Origin: Levilactobacillus andaensis
Lineage (GTDB): Bacteria; Bacillota; Bacilli; Lactobacillales; Lactobacillaceae
Length of the DNA stretch: 64,000 nucleotides
Reading direction: 5' to 3'
Assembly (NCBI RefSeq): GCF_016861695.1
Contig: NZ_BOLP01000004.1
Span: 124,001 to 188,000 of the forward strand
In this document: piece by piece, positions 8,179 to 16,067 of the stretch
Position numbering within the stretch: position 1 is the stretch's first letter
Layout of the letters: each line of letters begins with the position of its first letter
Notes under the pieces: generated by a model
What the model was told of the DNA's origin: nothing
Databases searched by the model: none
The model's input: only the letters and a program-made list of their open reading frames with translations
Made by a program: the position numbers and the translations under genes

Positions 8179-8319
8179 CTGATCAAGGTTGAACGAATCA
8201 AGATTAAGGGTAAGACCCACACCTACTACCAAATCAAAGACCACGTGAGTCACAAGGCTTGGATTATCAAGTCTAACGTAGTAAAGCCCAAAGCGAACAC
8301 GACGAGCGCCCTGTCATAA
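8179..8319 (+). pseudogene. Truncated 3' end of a secreted phosphatase gene
   Basis: The last 46 codons of the phosphatase at 5028 are repeated here in frame to a TAA at 8317-8319, with several substitutions. There is no start or upstream domain. A fragment left by the duplication. Confidence 0.85.
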
Positions 8320-8352
8320 GCACATCGCTCCCCTTTAGCGATTGCGACAAAT

Positions 8353-8402
8353 AGAGAGTAGCTCGGCCATTCCAAGAAATAGTTGAGCTGCTCTCTTTAT
8401 TT
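8353..8402 (+). terminator. Duplicated copy of the phosphatase terminator
   Basis: AGAGAGTAGCTC and GAGCTGCTCTCT arms followed by TTTATTTTTT; homologous to 6447-6497. Possibly a remnant with no transcript of its own, though it may also act on the minus strand. Confidence 0.7.
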
Positions 8403-8422
8403 TTTCAGCGACATGCGGGAGC

Positions 8423-8623
8423 TTAAATATGCGTCTCGCCATGATTCATCTGGTAGATAATCGACTGAACGTTTTCTTCATTAATTTCGTCAATCGATTT
8501 TGTCAGCAACTTCTTCTTAAAGCTCTCATTTCCACCTTCCATATTTATATAGTGTAGAATGAATGCTTTATCTTCATCATTAACTTCATATGGCAAGTGA
8601 TCAACTTTCTTTTTATTTTCCAT
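8423..8623 (-). CDS. Hypothetical 66-aa protein, copy B
   Basis: Started at the ATG at 8623, behind a GGAGGAAAGGA site that lies inside the end of the upstream membrane-protein gene (11-bp overlap, so likely coupled). Unknown family. Soluble and charged, MENKK at the start, IYQMNHGETHI at the end as in the paralogue at 6516. It may be a cytosolic partner or regulator of the membrane protein; no function can be assigned. Confidence 0.7.
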   Translation of the reverse strand: MENKKKVDHLPYEVNDEDKAFILHYINMEGGNESFKKKLLTKSIDEINEENVQSIIYQMNHGETHI

Positions 8624-9293
8624 GTTTTCTCTTCCTTTCCTCCACATAGACTTGAACGTCTTCTAATATGAACAGATAATTATTCATGACTCGTTGCTTT
8701 AAAAAATACTGTTTTACAAGCCCAAAGTTAACCATCTGGCTGAACTCGTAAACTTCATCGCCAACACTACTGTAGAGTTGATACTTATTTATCTCATCGT
8801 AAAAAACATAGCTTTCTAAAATATTCAGTTTTCTAAAACAACTCCCAAAGCTCACATCTTTCATCGCCTCAAGAGCTAAAGAATCACTGTATCTAGTCCC
8901 CACAAATGATTGATATTCACTATCTTCCAAAGCCTGTCGATAACTCACTACAGCATCCTCAAGATTCTTGGCAATATCATTCTGAAAGAACCGATAAGCC
9001 TCAATCGTATGATCAAACCGTGCTGCAGCCAAACTACTCCGCCGACTACGAATCGTCACCTGAAACTGCAGCAGCGCCACAACAATCCCAACTAAAGTGG
9101 CGACCGCAACGATTGGTTGCAAGACCACCATCGCCGCTGGCCAGTCAACCTTCCAGTCAGTCCCCACGTACATCCCCAATAGTACTAACCCCACCAGAAA
9201 AAGGACAATCAACGCCACAATCCCCCAGCGTGTCCAGCCCATTCTATATCTCACGTACCTTCTCCGTCTGCCAAAGTGTCCAGTCATACCCAT
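8613..9293 (-). CDS. Hypothetical membrane protein with two helices and a cytoplasmic coiled region
   Basis: 226 aa, ATG at 9293 with a GGGGGAA site. A short Arg-rich N-terminus (HFGRRRRYVRYR) precedes a first helix (about 25-47) and a second helix (about 55-78). A helical domain of about 145 residues follows and ends in a Lys/Arg-rich tail. This layout resembles several poorly characterised proteins described as putative phage abortive-infection or DUF4760-like membrane proteins, but I see no diagnostic motif. The gene overlaps the 66-aa gene downstream and shares its promoter. The pair was duplicated and one copy decayed. Confidence 0.65.
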   Translation of the reverse strand: MGMTGHFGRRRRYVRYRMGWTRWGIVALIVLFLVGLVLLGMYVGTDWKVDWPAAMVVLQPIVAVATLVGIVVALLQFQVTIRSRRSSLAAARFDHTIEAYRFFQNDIAKNLEDAVVSYRQALEDSEYQSFVGTRYSDSLALEAMKDVSFGSCFRKLNILESYVFYDEINKYQLYSSVGDEVYEFSQMVNFGLVKQYFLKQRVMNNYLFILEDVQVYVEERKRKHGK

Positions 9294-9344
9294 TCCCCCA
9301 AAAATCTTTCAGTAAGACCGCTCACCCTATCAACGAGTGTGCTC

Positions 9345-9353
9345 AGTATAGCA
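9345..9353 (-). promoter_or_regulatory. Extended -10 promoter of the membrane-protein/66-aa operon
   Basis: On the minus strand TGCTATACT (TGn plus TATACT) lies about 50 bases upstream of the gene. The same box is conserved in copy A near 6935-6945. Confidence 0.5.
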
Positions 9354-9495
9354 TACTTCCCGCAACATCTCGCCTAGTCTCCCTCATCAAAGATAGCAGG
9401 TGCGAATCTTATCGCCTAGCGAACAGCCATTCTATTTTCCAAACGATTGCAGAAAAAAAGAGCAATCCATCAACCGAATTCCCCCTACCCAAAAC

Positions 9496-9936
9496 TTCAT
9501 CATAATTACCCAACAATTGCCGTCAACCAGCACCACCAACTTTAGTGCATTGAGACTAAGTATACCATCTCTCCCGCCATATCCGCTTAACCACGGACAG
9601 TTAGTAACCCGTCCCCGCGCAACTATCATCAATCCGCTCTAATTCTAGCCGTCAACTATTTTAAATGTTAACGTGTTCCTAAACCCTGCGGCTAGTTACT
9701 GGTGCCTTAGACTCAGAGTCTAGCGGGCCGCGGTGTCACCGGGACCTTCTGACTGAGGCACTGCTGCCACTGACCGCTCACCGTCCATCGACTGTGTTTG
9801 GCACGCTTATCCGGCGATTCTGGCCGTTTTCCGCATGCCATCCCGTGGACCCGCGCCAGCCACATCCAGCCGCTACCTCCCTCTCAGCCCCGCTCATCGC
9901 TGCCCGCCAATCTGATTCACGAAAGGAAGTCTCCCC
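9496..9936. other. Non-coding region upstream of the KTSC-like genes
   Basis: No gene. Near 9698-9760 there is a compact potential RNA fold: GTGCCTTAG and CTGAGGCAC could close a domain holding the palindrome AGACTCAGAGTCT. It may be the 5' leader of the genes at 9937 onward. Confidence 0.35.
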
Positions 9937-10407
9937 ATGGAGATTACTGATTTACCAGATAACGCCGTCCGTCAACATTTTCAGCTGCACTATGACGATC
10001 TCGCGCGGCTGCTGGAGGTCCACTTGATCACCGGCGAGATCTACGTCTACCGGGACGTCACCCGGGCCACTTACCAACACTTCATCGACGCCGCACATCC
10101 AGCACTCTATTACCACAACGTCATCGCCCATCACGGCTGCATCCAGATCCGCTTCAACAGCCTACATCTCAGCGAGATTGGACGTGACGCTGCGGAAATG
10201 TTGCCGCTGCCGAAGAGCCACCTGATTGCGACGATTGCCTATGACAATGCCCAATCGCTACTCCTGGTCAACTTCATCGAGAAACGACAGCTCCTGTACC
10301 CCAACGTCCCCCGTGAAACCATCGAGATACTGCTGCACGCGCTGGACCCAGATGAATATTATAAAGAGTCGATCACGGTCAAGTACGCCTGCTGTGCCGT
10401 CAAATGA
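9937..10407 (+). CDS. KTSC-like repeat protein, paralogue 1
   Basis: 156 aa, ATG with a GAAAGGAAG site. It contains two copies of a pattern typical of the KTSC domain: hydrophobic-Tyr start, LxVxF/L strand, a YxYxxV segment, a helix and a final YY. Copy one is about residues 13-65 (LLEVHLITGEIYVYRDV, ALYYHNVI), copy two about 96-148 (IATIAYDNAQSLLLVNF, LYPNVP, DEYYKESI). KTSC domains are of unknown biochemical function; a nucleic-acid link has been suggested for some. It is followed by two paralogues in the same direction, and the spacing suggests one operon. No signal peptide; cytoplasmic. Confidence 0.7.
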   Translation: MEITDLPDNAVRQHFQLHYDDLARLLEVHLITGEIYVYRDVTRATYQHFIDAAHPALYYHNVIAHHGCIQIRFNSLHLSEIGRDAAEMLPLPKSHLIATIAYDNAQSLLLVNFIEKRQLLYPNVPRETIEILLHALDPDEYYKESITVKYACCAVK

Positions 10408-10442
10408 CCGCCACGTGGTCGCCAATGGAGGGAACGCCGCTC

Positions 10443-10913
10443 ATGACCCGTACACTAGAACTTGAGGAACAATCGTTGGCGAATGGCCGCTATTGGGTGC
10501 ACTACACATCCGGCGCGCAGTTACTGGAGGTCCAGGTCGACCATCAGCAGATCGTCGTCTTTCGCCGCATCAGCCATAAGGTTTACCGCGACTTCGTGAA
10601 GAGCCGCCACCCGGACGACTACTATGAAATGAAGCTGCTGAAGCGCCACCATCTCAATCTGAATACCGTTGACCTGACGACCAGCGAAATCGGGGCGACG
10701 AGTGCCAAACGAATCGCGCTCCCCTGCGGCGTCTACGTGATTGCGATGACCTATGATGAACAGTTGCACGTGCTCCAATTGACGATGGCCGACCACGCGC
10801 ATCAGGTCTATAGCAACGTCCCCTACGATGAGGCGATGGGCATCACCAAGACGCGGCGGGTGGACGACTACTACGATGACCATTTCGATAAACGACAGTC
10901 GCTGATGTTCTGA
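10443..10913 (+). CDS. KTSC-like repeat protein, paralogue 2
   Basis: 156 aa from the ATG at 10443 (ATGGAGGGA site), the same length as paralogue 1; the frame extends upstream but lacks a site. The same two-repeat plan is visible: LLEVQVDHQQIVVFRRIS with a DDYYEMK end, then VIAMTYDEQLHVLQLTM, VYSNVPYD and DDYYDDHF. It shares the central SEIG motif with paralogue 1. Tandem gene duplication; divergence is high, suggesting long-standing separate roles. Confidence 0.7.
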   Translation: MTRTLELEEQSLANGRYWVHYTSGAQLLEVQVDHQQIVVFRRISHKVYRDFVKSRHPDDYYEMKLLKRHHLNLNTVDLTTSEIGATSAKRIALPCGVYVIAMTYDEQLHVLQLTMADHAHQVYSNVPYDEAMGITKTRRVDDYYDDHFDKRQSLMF

Positions 10914-10942
10914 GGCGAATCAGTCGAAAGGAGGCCGCAAAC

Positions 10943-11465
10943 ATGGAACTTGCGGAAAGGTACGATGCGCATCGCCATTACCAGCTGCACTATCTGCCCC
11001 GCGCCCAGCTGCTGGAGGTGAAACTCAACCGGCAGCGAATTGTCGTCTACCAGGACGTGACGCCGATGACGTACCACGACTTCGTGACGAGTCCCAGCGT
11101 GAATACCTATTACCGGGACATCATCAAGCACCATAGCAGCATGACCCTGGCCTTTGATCAGGAACCGGCGTAAACCCTTGGCAACGGGCCGGCCGCAACA
11201 GTTGTGGGGAAGGCTGGTCTATAGCATGACTTATAATGCACCCACGAAACTGCTCCAACTGACGCTGGCCCACATCCCCCGCACCAAGAAACCAGATATC
11301 AATCCACGCTCGGTCATCCTGTACATCTACGCCAACACGGATAGCGCCCTGGCGGATGGCCTCCTGCTGGCCCCGGACCCGGATGAGTTCTATAGGCAGC
11401 AAATAGCCTCGAAGCCGGCGATGCAGGTTGAGGTGGCGTGGCCGGAGAAGGATTATAAGAAGTGA
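10943..11465 (+). pseudogene. KTSC-like repeat protein, paralogue 3, frameshifted
   Basis: The first repeat is intact from the ATG at 10943 (AAAGGAGG site): LLEVKLNRQRIVVYQDV and NTYYRDII. The reading frame stops at 11171-11173. The second repeat continues in the +1 frame from about 11154 to 11465 (LVYSMTYNAPTKLLQLTL, DEFYRQQI) with an insertion relative to the paralogues. One indel in about 11154-11200 explains this. Either a real decay event, a two-gene split, or a sequencing error. Confidence 0.7.
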
Positions 11466-11837
11466 TGGGTTGGATGGACTGGTAAAGAGGATGATAATGG
11501 CAAACAAGACTTACTGGCAGTATGTCAATTCCCCTGTGAAATCAAATCGTGTGATAATATGGTGACTATGTTCTTAGCCGCCACAATATTGGCCTAAGTT
11601 TGCCCAAAATTCATATGAAGAATCACGATTGAGGATTTTGGGGGAAACCGGCGTATATGTCCTGTAAGCAAGCCCATAAAAACAAAGAGCGCTCTCGATT
11701 TTTTGAGGACGCTCTTTGCTTTTTATACCTTCTAACCAATTATTAAATTCACTTACACTGTCCGCTACTGCTTGGACTTGTCAGGACAATGTCTCTATTA
11801 GCTTGTATCTTCTCCTAATCGCACACCTATCGTCCTT
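11466..11837. other. Non-coding region with a terminator
   Basis: No credible gene; a 22-codon frame at 11497 lacks support. It ends in the bidirectional terminator at 11683-11723 and then the 3' end of the beta-helix gene. Confidence 0.45.
11683..11723. terminator. Bidirectional intrinsic terminator
   Basis: Nine-bp stem CAAAGAGCG/CGCTCTTTG with extra inner CTC/GAG pairing, an A-run before and a T-run after. Serves the KTSC-like genes (+) and the beta-helix gene (-). Confidence 0.8.
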
Positions 11838-13067
11838 TTATCTGTGTCTTCCGCCAATATAATTTTTGTCAATCTTAATAGTATCTTGATTTAAGGCGAA
11901 GTTCCCTTTAACGAAAGGTATCCTCCTCTTTCGAGTAATAATTTTATTACCAGTAATATTAATGTCTGTCATTGGATCACTTAAATCGACACTATTTAAG
12001 AAAACATACTGAGTAGTTGGATTCACGTTTTTGAAAATATTATTTTCAATATTCAGGTTAGCCATTCTGTAGTTGGGCAACACATTATTTAAGTAAATGT
12101 AATTGCCAGAAACTACACCCCTTCGATTAATGAATTTATTATTGGTGACCCAAAGATTGTAAACATCTATAAACCGAATATTTCCCGCACCGTTTTCTGT
12201 TAAGGGCTTAGGGTCAACGACCGTATTATTCGTAAAATGAATATCATGAATAATCCCCGCTTTGCCATTATCATAAACGGCATGTTCTCCGATTGGATTT
12301 GGAGCATATGAACTAATCTGTCCAGAGACACTATAGATTGGTAAAAACCGATTTTTATTAACCGTCACATTATAAGTTGGAAGATCATCATATTTGTCCC
12401 CAGGATTTCTATATGACATTGCTATTGGGTCTGAATAATCAATTTGAATAGCCTCTTTAAAATCTTGGATTCCATTGAAGCCAACAAAAGTTGAATTGGT
12501 AACTTGAATATCATGACTACCATCAATGTCAAGATCGTGTCCATATGGCGCCTCGGCATCATAAAAGGTACAACCACTAAACGTCACATTCGTAGCGTGA
12601 TTAATGCTTTGTGTGAACGAGCTTTGGCCCTTAGCAGTGTTGTCCCCCTGAAAGGTGGCTCCTTTCCATTTAACATTACTAATCCCACCATTGTACCCTG
12701 CGTTTGGGCTCGGATAAACAAAGCTGACCATGTCACCTGATGTAACACGAAATACAGCACCCTTATCAAATTCAAACGTAACATTTGAATGCAGCCTGAT
12801 GGCTCCGGAGTCAAATAGATATATTCCTTTAGGCACTTTAATTGTAAGACTATCACCATTCCACTTATCTAATATACTTTGCAATGCGTTATTATTAGCT
12901 GTCTTAAAATTGCCATTTAGTCCCTGACTTTGAGCATTAACGGTAGTCGAAGCTTGAGCAACTACTGTTCCACCTGATAAAGGCTTTACTAAAGTATCAC
13001 TAACCCCCAAGACAGTTACCCCAAACAGAAGTGTAATGAATAAGCTAGACTCTCCCCGAAAGTTCAC
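11838..13067 (-). CDS. Secreted right-handed parallel beta-helix protein
   Basis: 409 aa, GTG start at 13067 with a GGGGAGGG site 7 bases away. An N-terminal hydrophobic segment (9-24) and AQA-type cleavage context near 38 indicate export. The rest has the turn pattern of pectate-lyase-like beta-helices: repeated NVTF, NVTVNKNRF, DIHFTNNTV, NLNIENNIF and DINITGNKI rungs spaced about 20-25 residues. DLDIDGSHDIQVTNSTF and EAIQIDYSD (about 175-215) look like a carbohydrate-binding or lyase face. It lies just outside the EPS locus, and such proteins often cleave or bind acidic polysaccharide. Polysaccharide lyase or hydrolase function is inference. AT-rich. Confidence 0.75.
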   Translation of the reverse strand: MNFRGESSLFITLLFGVTVLGVSDTLVKPLSGGTVVAQASTTVNAQSQGLNGNFKTANNNALQSILDKWNGDSLTIKVPKGIYLFDSGAIRLHSNVTFEFDKGAVFRVTSGDMVSFVYPSPNAGYNGGISNVKWKGATFQGDNTAKGQSSFTQSINHATNVTFSGCTFYDAEAPYGHDLDIDGSHDIQVTNSTFVGFNGIQDFKEAIQIDYSDPIAMSYRNPGDKYDDLPTYNVTVNKNRFLPIYSVSGQISSYAPNPIGEHAVYDNGKAGIIHDIHFTNNTVVDPKPLTENGAGNIRFIDVYNLWVTNNKFINRRGVVSGNYIYLNNVLPNYRMANLNIENNIFKNVNPTTQYVFLNSVDLSDPMTDINITGNKIITRKRRIPFVKGNFALNQDTIKIDKNYIGGRHR

Positions 13068-13493
13068 TAATATCCCTCCCCTTACGAGACACTAGTATTC
13101 TAAATTGTCTCTATACGATTGTTACATGAATATAGATTTTTAGTCACTAAAGAGCATTATTCTTTTGTCGTAAATTAATTTACTAACTTATACGTATATG
13201 GCGGTCGCAAAATGTAGGAAAAGAAAAATGGCACCCGCAAAACCGAGGACGCCATTCTTCTTAGGCTAAAATTCAATATGGTCAGTTACTAGGTGCTTAC
13301 CGAACTACTTGCCAAACGTTAATAGTACCTGGACCGATGGAGGAGATGCTAGTCGATTGACTGGCGCCTCCTCTGTTGTATCTATATTAGATTGTAAAAA
13401 TAATAGAAAATCGTGTTCCGATTGTTACCATTACAACTAAAGTGTCCACCCAAATTACCTGAGTGGACACCACTTTTACTAAGTAATATGATT
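13068..13493. other. Non-coding region with several hairpins
   Basis: No gene. Near 13223-13260 is a degenerate relative of the long palindrome at 15911 (shared GAGGACGCCATNCTTCTT arm). Near 13337-13374 there is an imperfect GAGGAG/CTCCTC hairpin. The terminator of the LCP gene is at 13438. Confidence 0.45.
13438..13477 (-). terminator. Hairpin downstream of LCP gene 1
   Basis: AAAGTG-TCCAC and GTGGACACCACTTT arms (one bulge) around a 13-base loop, 17 bases past the LCP stop codon. No long U-run, so it may be weak. Confidence 0.5.
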
Positions 13494-14570
13494 CTAATAC
13501 CCGTACCCACCACCATTACTATAACCAGAATTATCAGTGGTTGATGAATCCGTGTAGGTGCTAGTCGAATCACTGGAACTAGATGATGCTTTCTTAGTTT
13601 CAAAAGCAGAAGCTAATGCAATTTTCCCAGTGTTCTTATAAGACAAACTTAGTCCATTCCGAATAAAGTTTGTGACCCGTTGTAGCTCAGACTTTTTCAT
13701 CACTTCCAAGCTTTGACCATTAATTGTCTTACCCGTTCCTTGCAAATGGGTCTGCTTAATGGTACCAGTAGCTGACCGATAATCTTTTGCAATGGCCGTT
13801 AAATCATCAAAAGTCAAATCTGTTTGAACCTGCTTAGACAATGAATTAATGAAGCTTTGGTTTAGCAGCGTCGAAATCGAACCACTCTTTTTAACTAAAG
13901 CCATTAGAACAGTTCTCTGACGTGTTTGCCGACCATAGTCCCCCTGTGGATCATCGTAACGCATTCTAGAATAGGCTAAGGCTTTTTTCCCGTTCATATG
14001 AGTTTGGACACCCTTAGTAAAGGTAATTCCCTCATACTTAAAACTCAGCGTCGGCGTAACATCAACACCGCCGACTTTGTCAATGACTTTTTCCATACCA
14101 CCCATGTTGATTAATGCGTAAAAATCAACTGGAACATTAAGCATGTCCTGAACTGTTGTTATAGTTGTCTTTGCTTGTCCCCAAGCGTAAGCCGCATTAA
14201 TCTTAGATGGCGCAGCATCCTTGAATCCAGGAATACTAACAGCTGTGTCACGTGGAATACTTGTAATAGCTGTCTTATTTGTTGATGGGTTAATAGTAAT
14301 CACCATCATACTATCCGTTCGACCTTTATAGCTCCGCCCCAAGGCACCAGTATCGGTTCCCAGTAAGAGAATCGATATCGGTTTTTTACCTTTCAACTGA
14401 CCATTCACATCACGTTCCTTAGTCAATCCTGCTGCCTTAAAAGAACTATTCACCGAGCTTTTAATATTCCGATAACGTGTCATCCCATAAGCTGCACCGC
14501 CAACCAGTAATAGCAAGATAATAATTAATATTGTATTACGGAAAGTGTGTCGCTTTCTTCTATGTTGCAT
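13494..14570 (-). CDS. LytR-CpsA-Psr (LCP) family glycopolymer transferase 1
   Basis: 358 aa, AAAGGGTGG site. LCP enzymes attach undecaprenyl-linked wall polymers (teichoic acids, capsule) to peptidoglycan outside the cell. There is one N-terminal membrane helix (12-29), then the LCP domain: LLLGTDTGALGRSYKGRTDSMM (Arg and Asp that contact the pyrophosphate), SIPRDTAV, DFYALINMGG, and RMRYDDPQGDYGRQTRQR. A Ser/Thr/Gly/Tyr-rich low-complexity tail follows residue 325. It is at the 3' end of EPS locus 1, so probably anchors that polysaccharide. Two paralogues occur at 28791 and 47493; all three have nearly the same leader before the start codon. Confidence 0.9.
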   Translation of the reverse strand: MQHRRKRHTFRNTILIIILLLLVGGAAYGMTRYRNIKSSVNSSFKAAGLTKERDVNGQLKGKKPISILLLGTDTGALGRSYKGRTDSMMVITINPSTNKTAITSIPRDTAVSIPGFKDAAPSKINAAYAWGQAKTTITTVQDMLNVPVDFYALINMGGMEKVIDKVGGVDVTPTLSFKYEGITFTKGVQTHMNGKKALAYSRMRYDDPQGDYGRQTRQRTVLMALVKKSGSISTLLNQSFINSLSKQVQTDLTFDDLTAIAKDYRSATGTIKQTHLQGTGKTINGQSLEVMKKSELQRVTNFIRNGLSLSYKNTGKIALASAFETKKASSSSSDSTSTYTDSSTTDNSGYSNGGGYGY

Positions 14571-14713
14571 TTAAATAGCCACCCTTTCATGCTCCTCAAA
14601 ATATAATCTAATTATACGTCAAGCCAAACAACTATTGTGCAAATACAAATAAAATTTACAAATACTTTTTCGGCCATGTCCCTACATTAAAGCCACTATA
14701 TCCAAATAAACAA

Positions 14714-15772
14714 TTAAAGTTTGTTCTCCCAATCTAATTGCTTATTATTCCTAATCCTTGTGAATAGCCAACTCCTTCCCGATTCCAATAAAATAACTAT
14801 CAAGAACATTCCAAGCGATAGAGTCAATAAGCAACCCAATCCCAGCCAAATATTCAGTTGATTTAGAAAACTAAGGCTTGAATGCAAAATCTTATGGAAG
14901 AAGAAAGGATTAGAATCCACCAAATATACAGCGAAAGTTAACGGTGAGATTTTCTTTAATATTTTTTTTGTTCTCACATGGCTAACTTTAATTCTTGTAA
15001 AAAGAATAAAAAGCGAAATGGATTGAATGATAACAATTGGGGAAGTATACTTGATCCATTCAGATGGTTGGCCCAAATACTTGATTGAAACATACTCTCC
15101 AACTAGAGAAGTAAAGACACATAATAAGCATGTAAGGATCAACCACTTGTTCGGAACGACTTTTCTAGAAAAACGACTCTTTTTTATCATTCCTCCAGTT
15201 AAGTACATGATTATTAACCATAAGGCAGAGTATCCACCTTCCAAGAATAAGTTACCTAAAAAACCCGCACTTGCCGATAAGATTAACAGCGACAAAACAA
15301 TCTTTTGCAAGTACTGTACGCTAAGCACTCGAATACCTGCATTTAAAAACGGTGCAAGAATAAAAAGTACTACGTAAGCGTTAAAATACCAATATTGATT
15401 TGTCAATATTGGGAAAAAGGACTTAACTAAGCCGACAATATCAATTTCTTTCAAACTCAACATTAAAACAACCGTCGGGATGGCCGACCAAAAAAATACT
15501 ACTTTCCATAATTCCAAGAGCTTAGCTGGCCTAATTTTCCTATCCACAAGTAAATACCCAGATATCATCGCAAAAATATTAACTGCGACAATCATAACAT
15601 TTTCAACTAACCAATACGTTAGATTAGAAAAGCTTGTGTCATTTTCTCTTAATATTCCGCCAGCCAATAAATTATGTAGAAATACAACCATCAACATTGA
15701 CAAAATGCGTGCAATATCAACACCATAAACCCTATAATCTCTTTTTAAACTCTTTTTATCTGAAATATCCAT
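14714..15772 (-). CDS. Acyltransferase 3 family membrane protein (EPS O-acyltransferase)
   Basis: 352 aa, AGGAGGAGA site. About ten membrane helices. The N-terminus has the family signature DIARILSMLMVVFLHNL with the conserved His in helix 1, and a GYLLVDRK loop after helix 2. Such proteins transfer acetyl or succinyl groups to sugars at the membrane. It lies between Wzx and the LCP gene of EPS locus 1, so it most likely decorates that repeat unit. AT-rich like the rest of locus 1. No separate promoter was identified. Confidence 0.85.
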   Translation of the reverse strand: MDISDKKSLKRDYRVYGVDIARILSMLMVVFLHNLLAGGILRENDTSFSNLTYWLVENVMIVAVNIFAMISGYLLVDRKIRPAKLLELWKVVFFWSAIPTVVLMLSLKEIDIVGLVKSFFPILTNQYWYFNAYVVLFILAPFLNAGIRVLSVQYLQKIVLSLLILSASAGFLGNLFLEGGYSALWLIIMYLTGGMIKKSRFSRKVVPNKWLILTCLLCVFTSLVGEYVSIKYLGQPSEWIKYTSPIVIIQSISLFILFTRIKVSHVRTKKILKKISPLTFAVYLVDSNPFFFHKILHSSLSFLNQLNIWLGLGCLLTLSLGMFLIVILLESGRSWLFTRIRNNKQLDWENKL

Positions 15773-15910
15773 TGAATTCTGTCTCCTCCTGCACCTATTA
15801 GCTCATTTTTACTATTGCCACTTTCAACACGACATACCAGAAACTACTTATAAAATTTTATATCCAGAATGCTACATTAAAGGGTAGGATAGCTGACCGT
15901 ATTGAAATTA

Positions 15911-15971
15911 GAGCATGGAAAGAAGGATGGCGCCCTCAAAACCCGAGGACGCCATCCTTCTTTCCATGCTC
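15911..15971. repeat. Long near-perfect palindrome (27-bp arms)
   Basis: Arms 15911-15937 and 15945-15971 pair over 27 bases with a single mismatch around a 7-base AAAACCC loop. No T-run follows on either strand, so it is not a standard terminator. A degenerate relative lies near 13223-13260. It may be a dispersed hairpin repeat or a 3' stabilising structure between wzx and the acyltransferase gene. Confidence 0.85.
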
Positions 15972-16067
15972 TAAGCGGCCTGTATTTAGGTTCTAAAATA
16001 TCTGTTGTTAGTAATCATTTTATTTGATTGCCGGCAGCGGATTTTTCATCATCCTAAAAATAATATC

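Larger units (their letters stand above)
8175..9495. repeat. Segmental duplication, copy B (complete copy)
   Basis: Counterpart of 6276-7076. It holds a truncated phosphatase 3' end, the same terminator, a 66-aa protein gene, the full membrane-protein gene and the promoter region up to about 9495. Confidence 0.85.

Noticed and set aside
11497-11565. 22-codon open frame after the KTSC-like genes
   Set aside because: Too short, no hydrophobic or conserved pattern, only a weak ribosome site.
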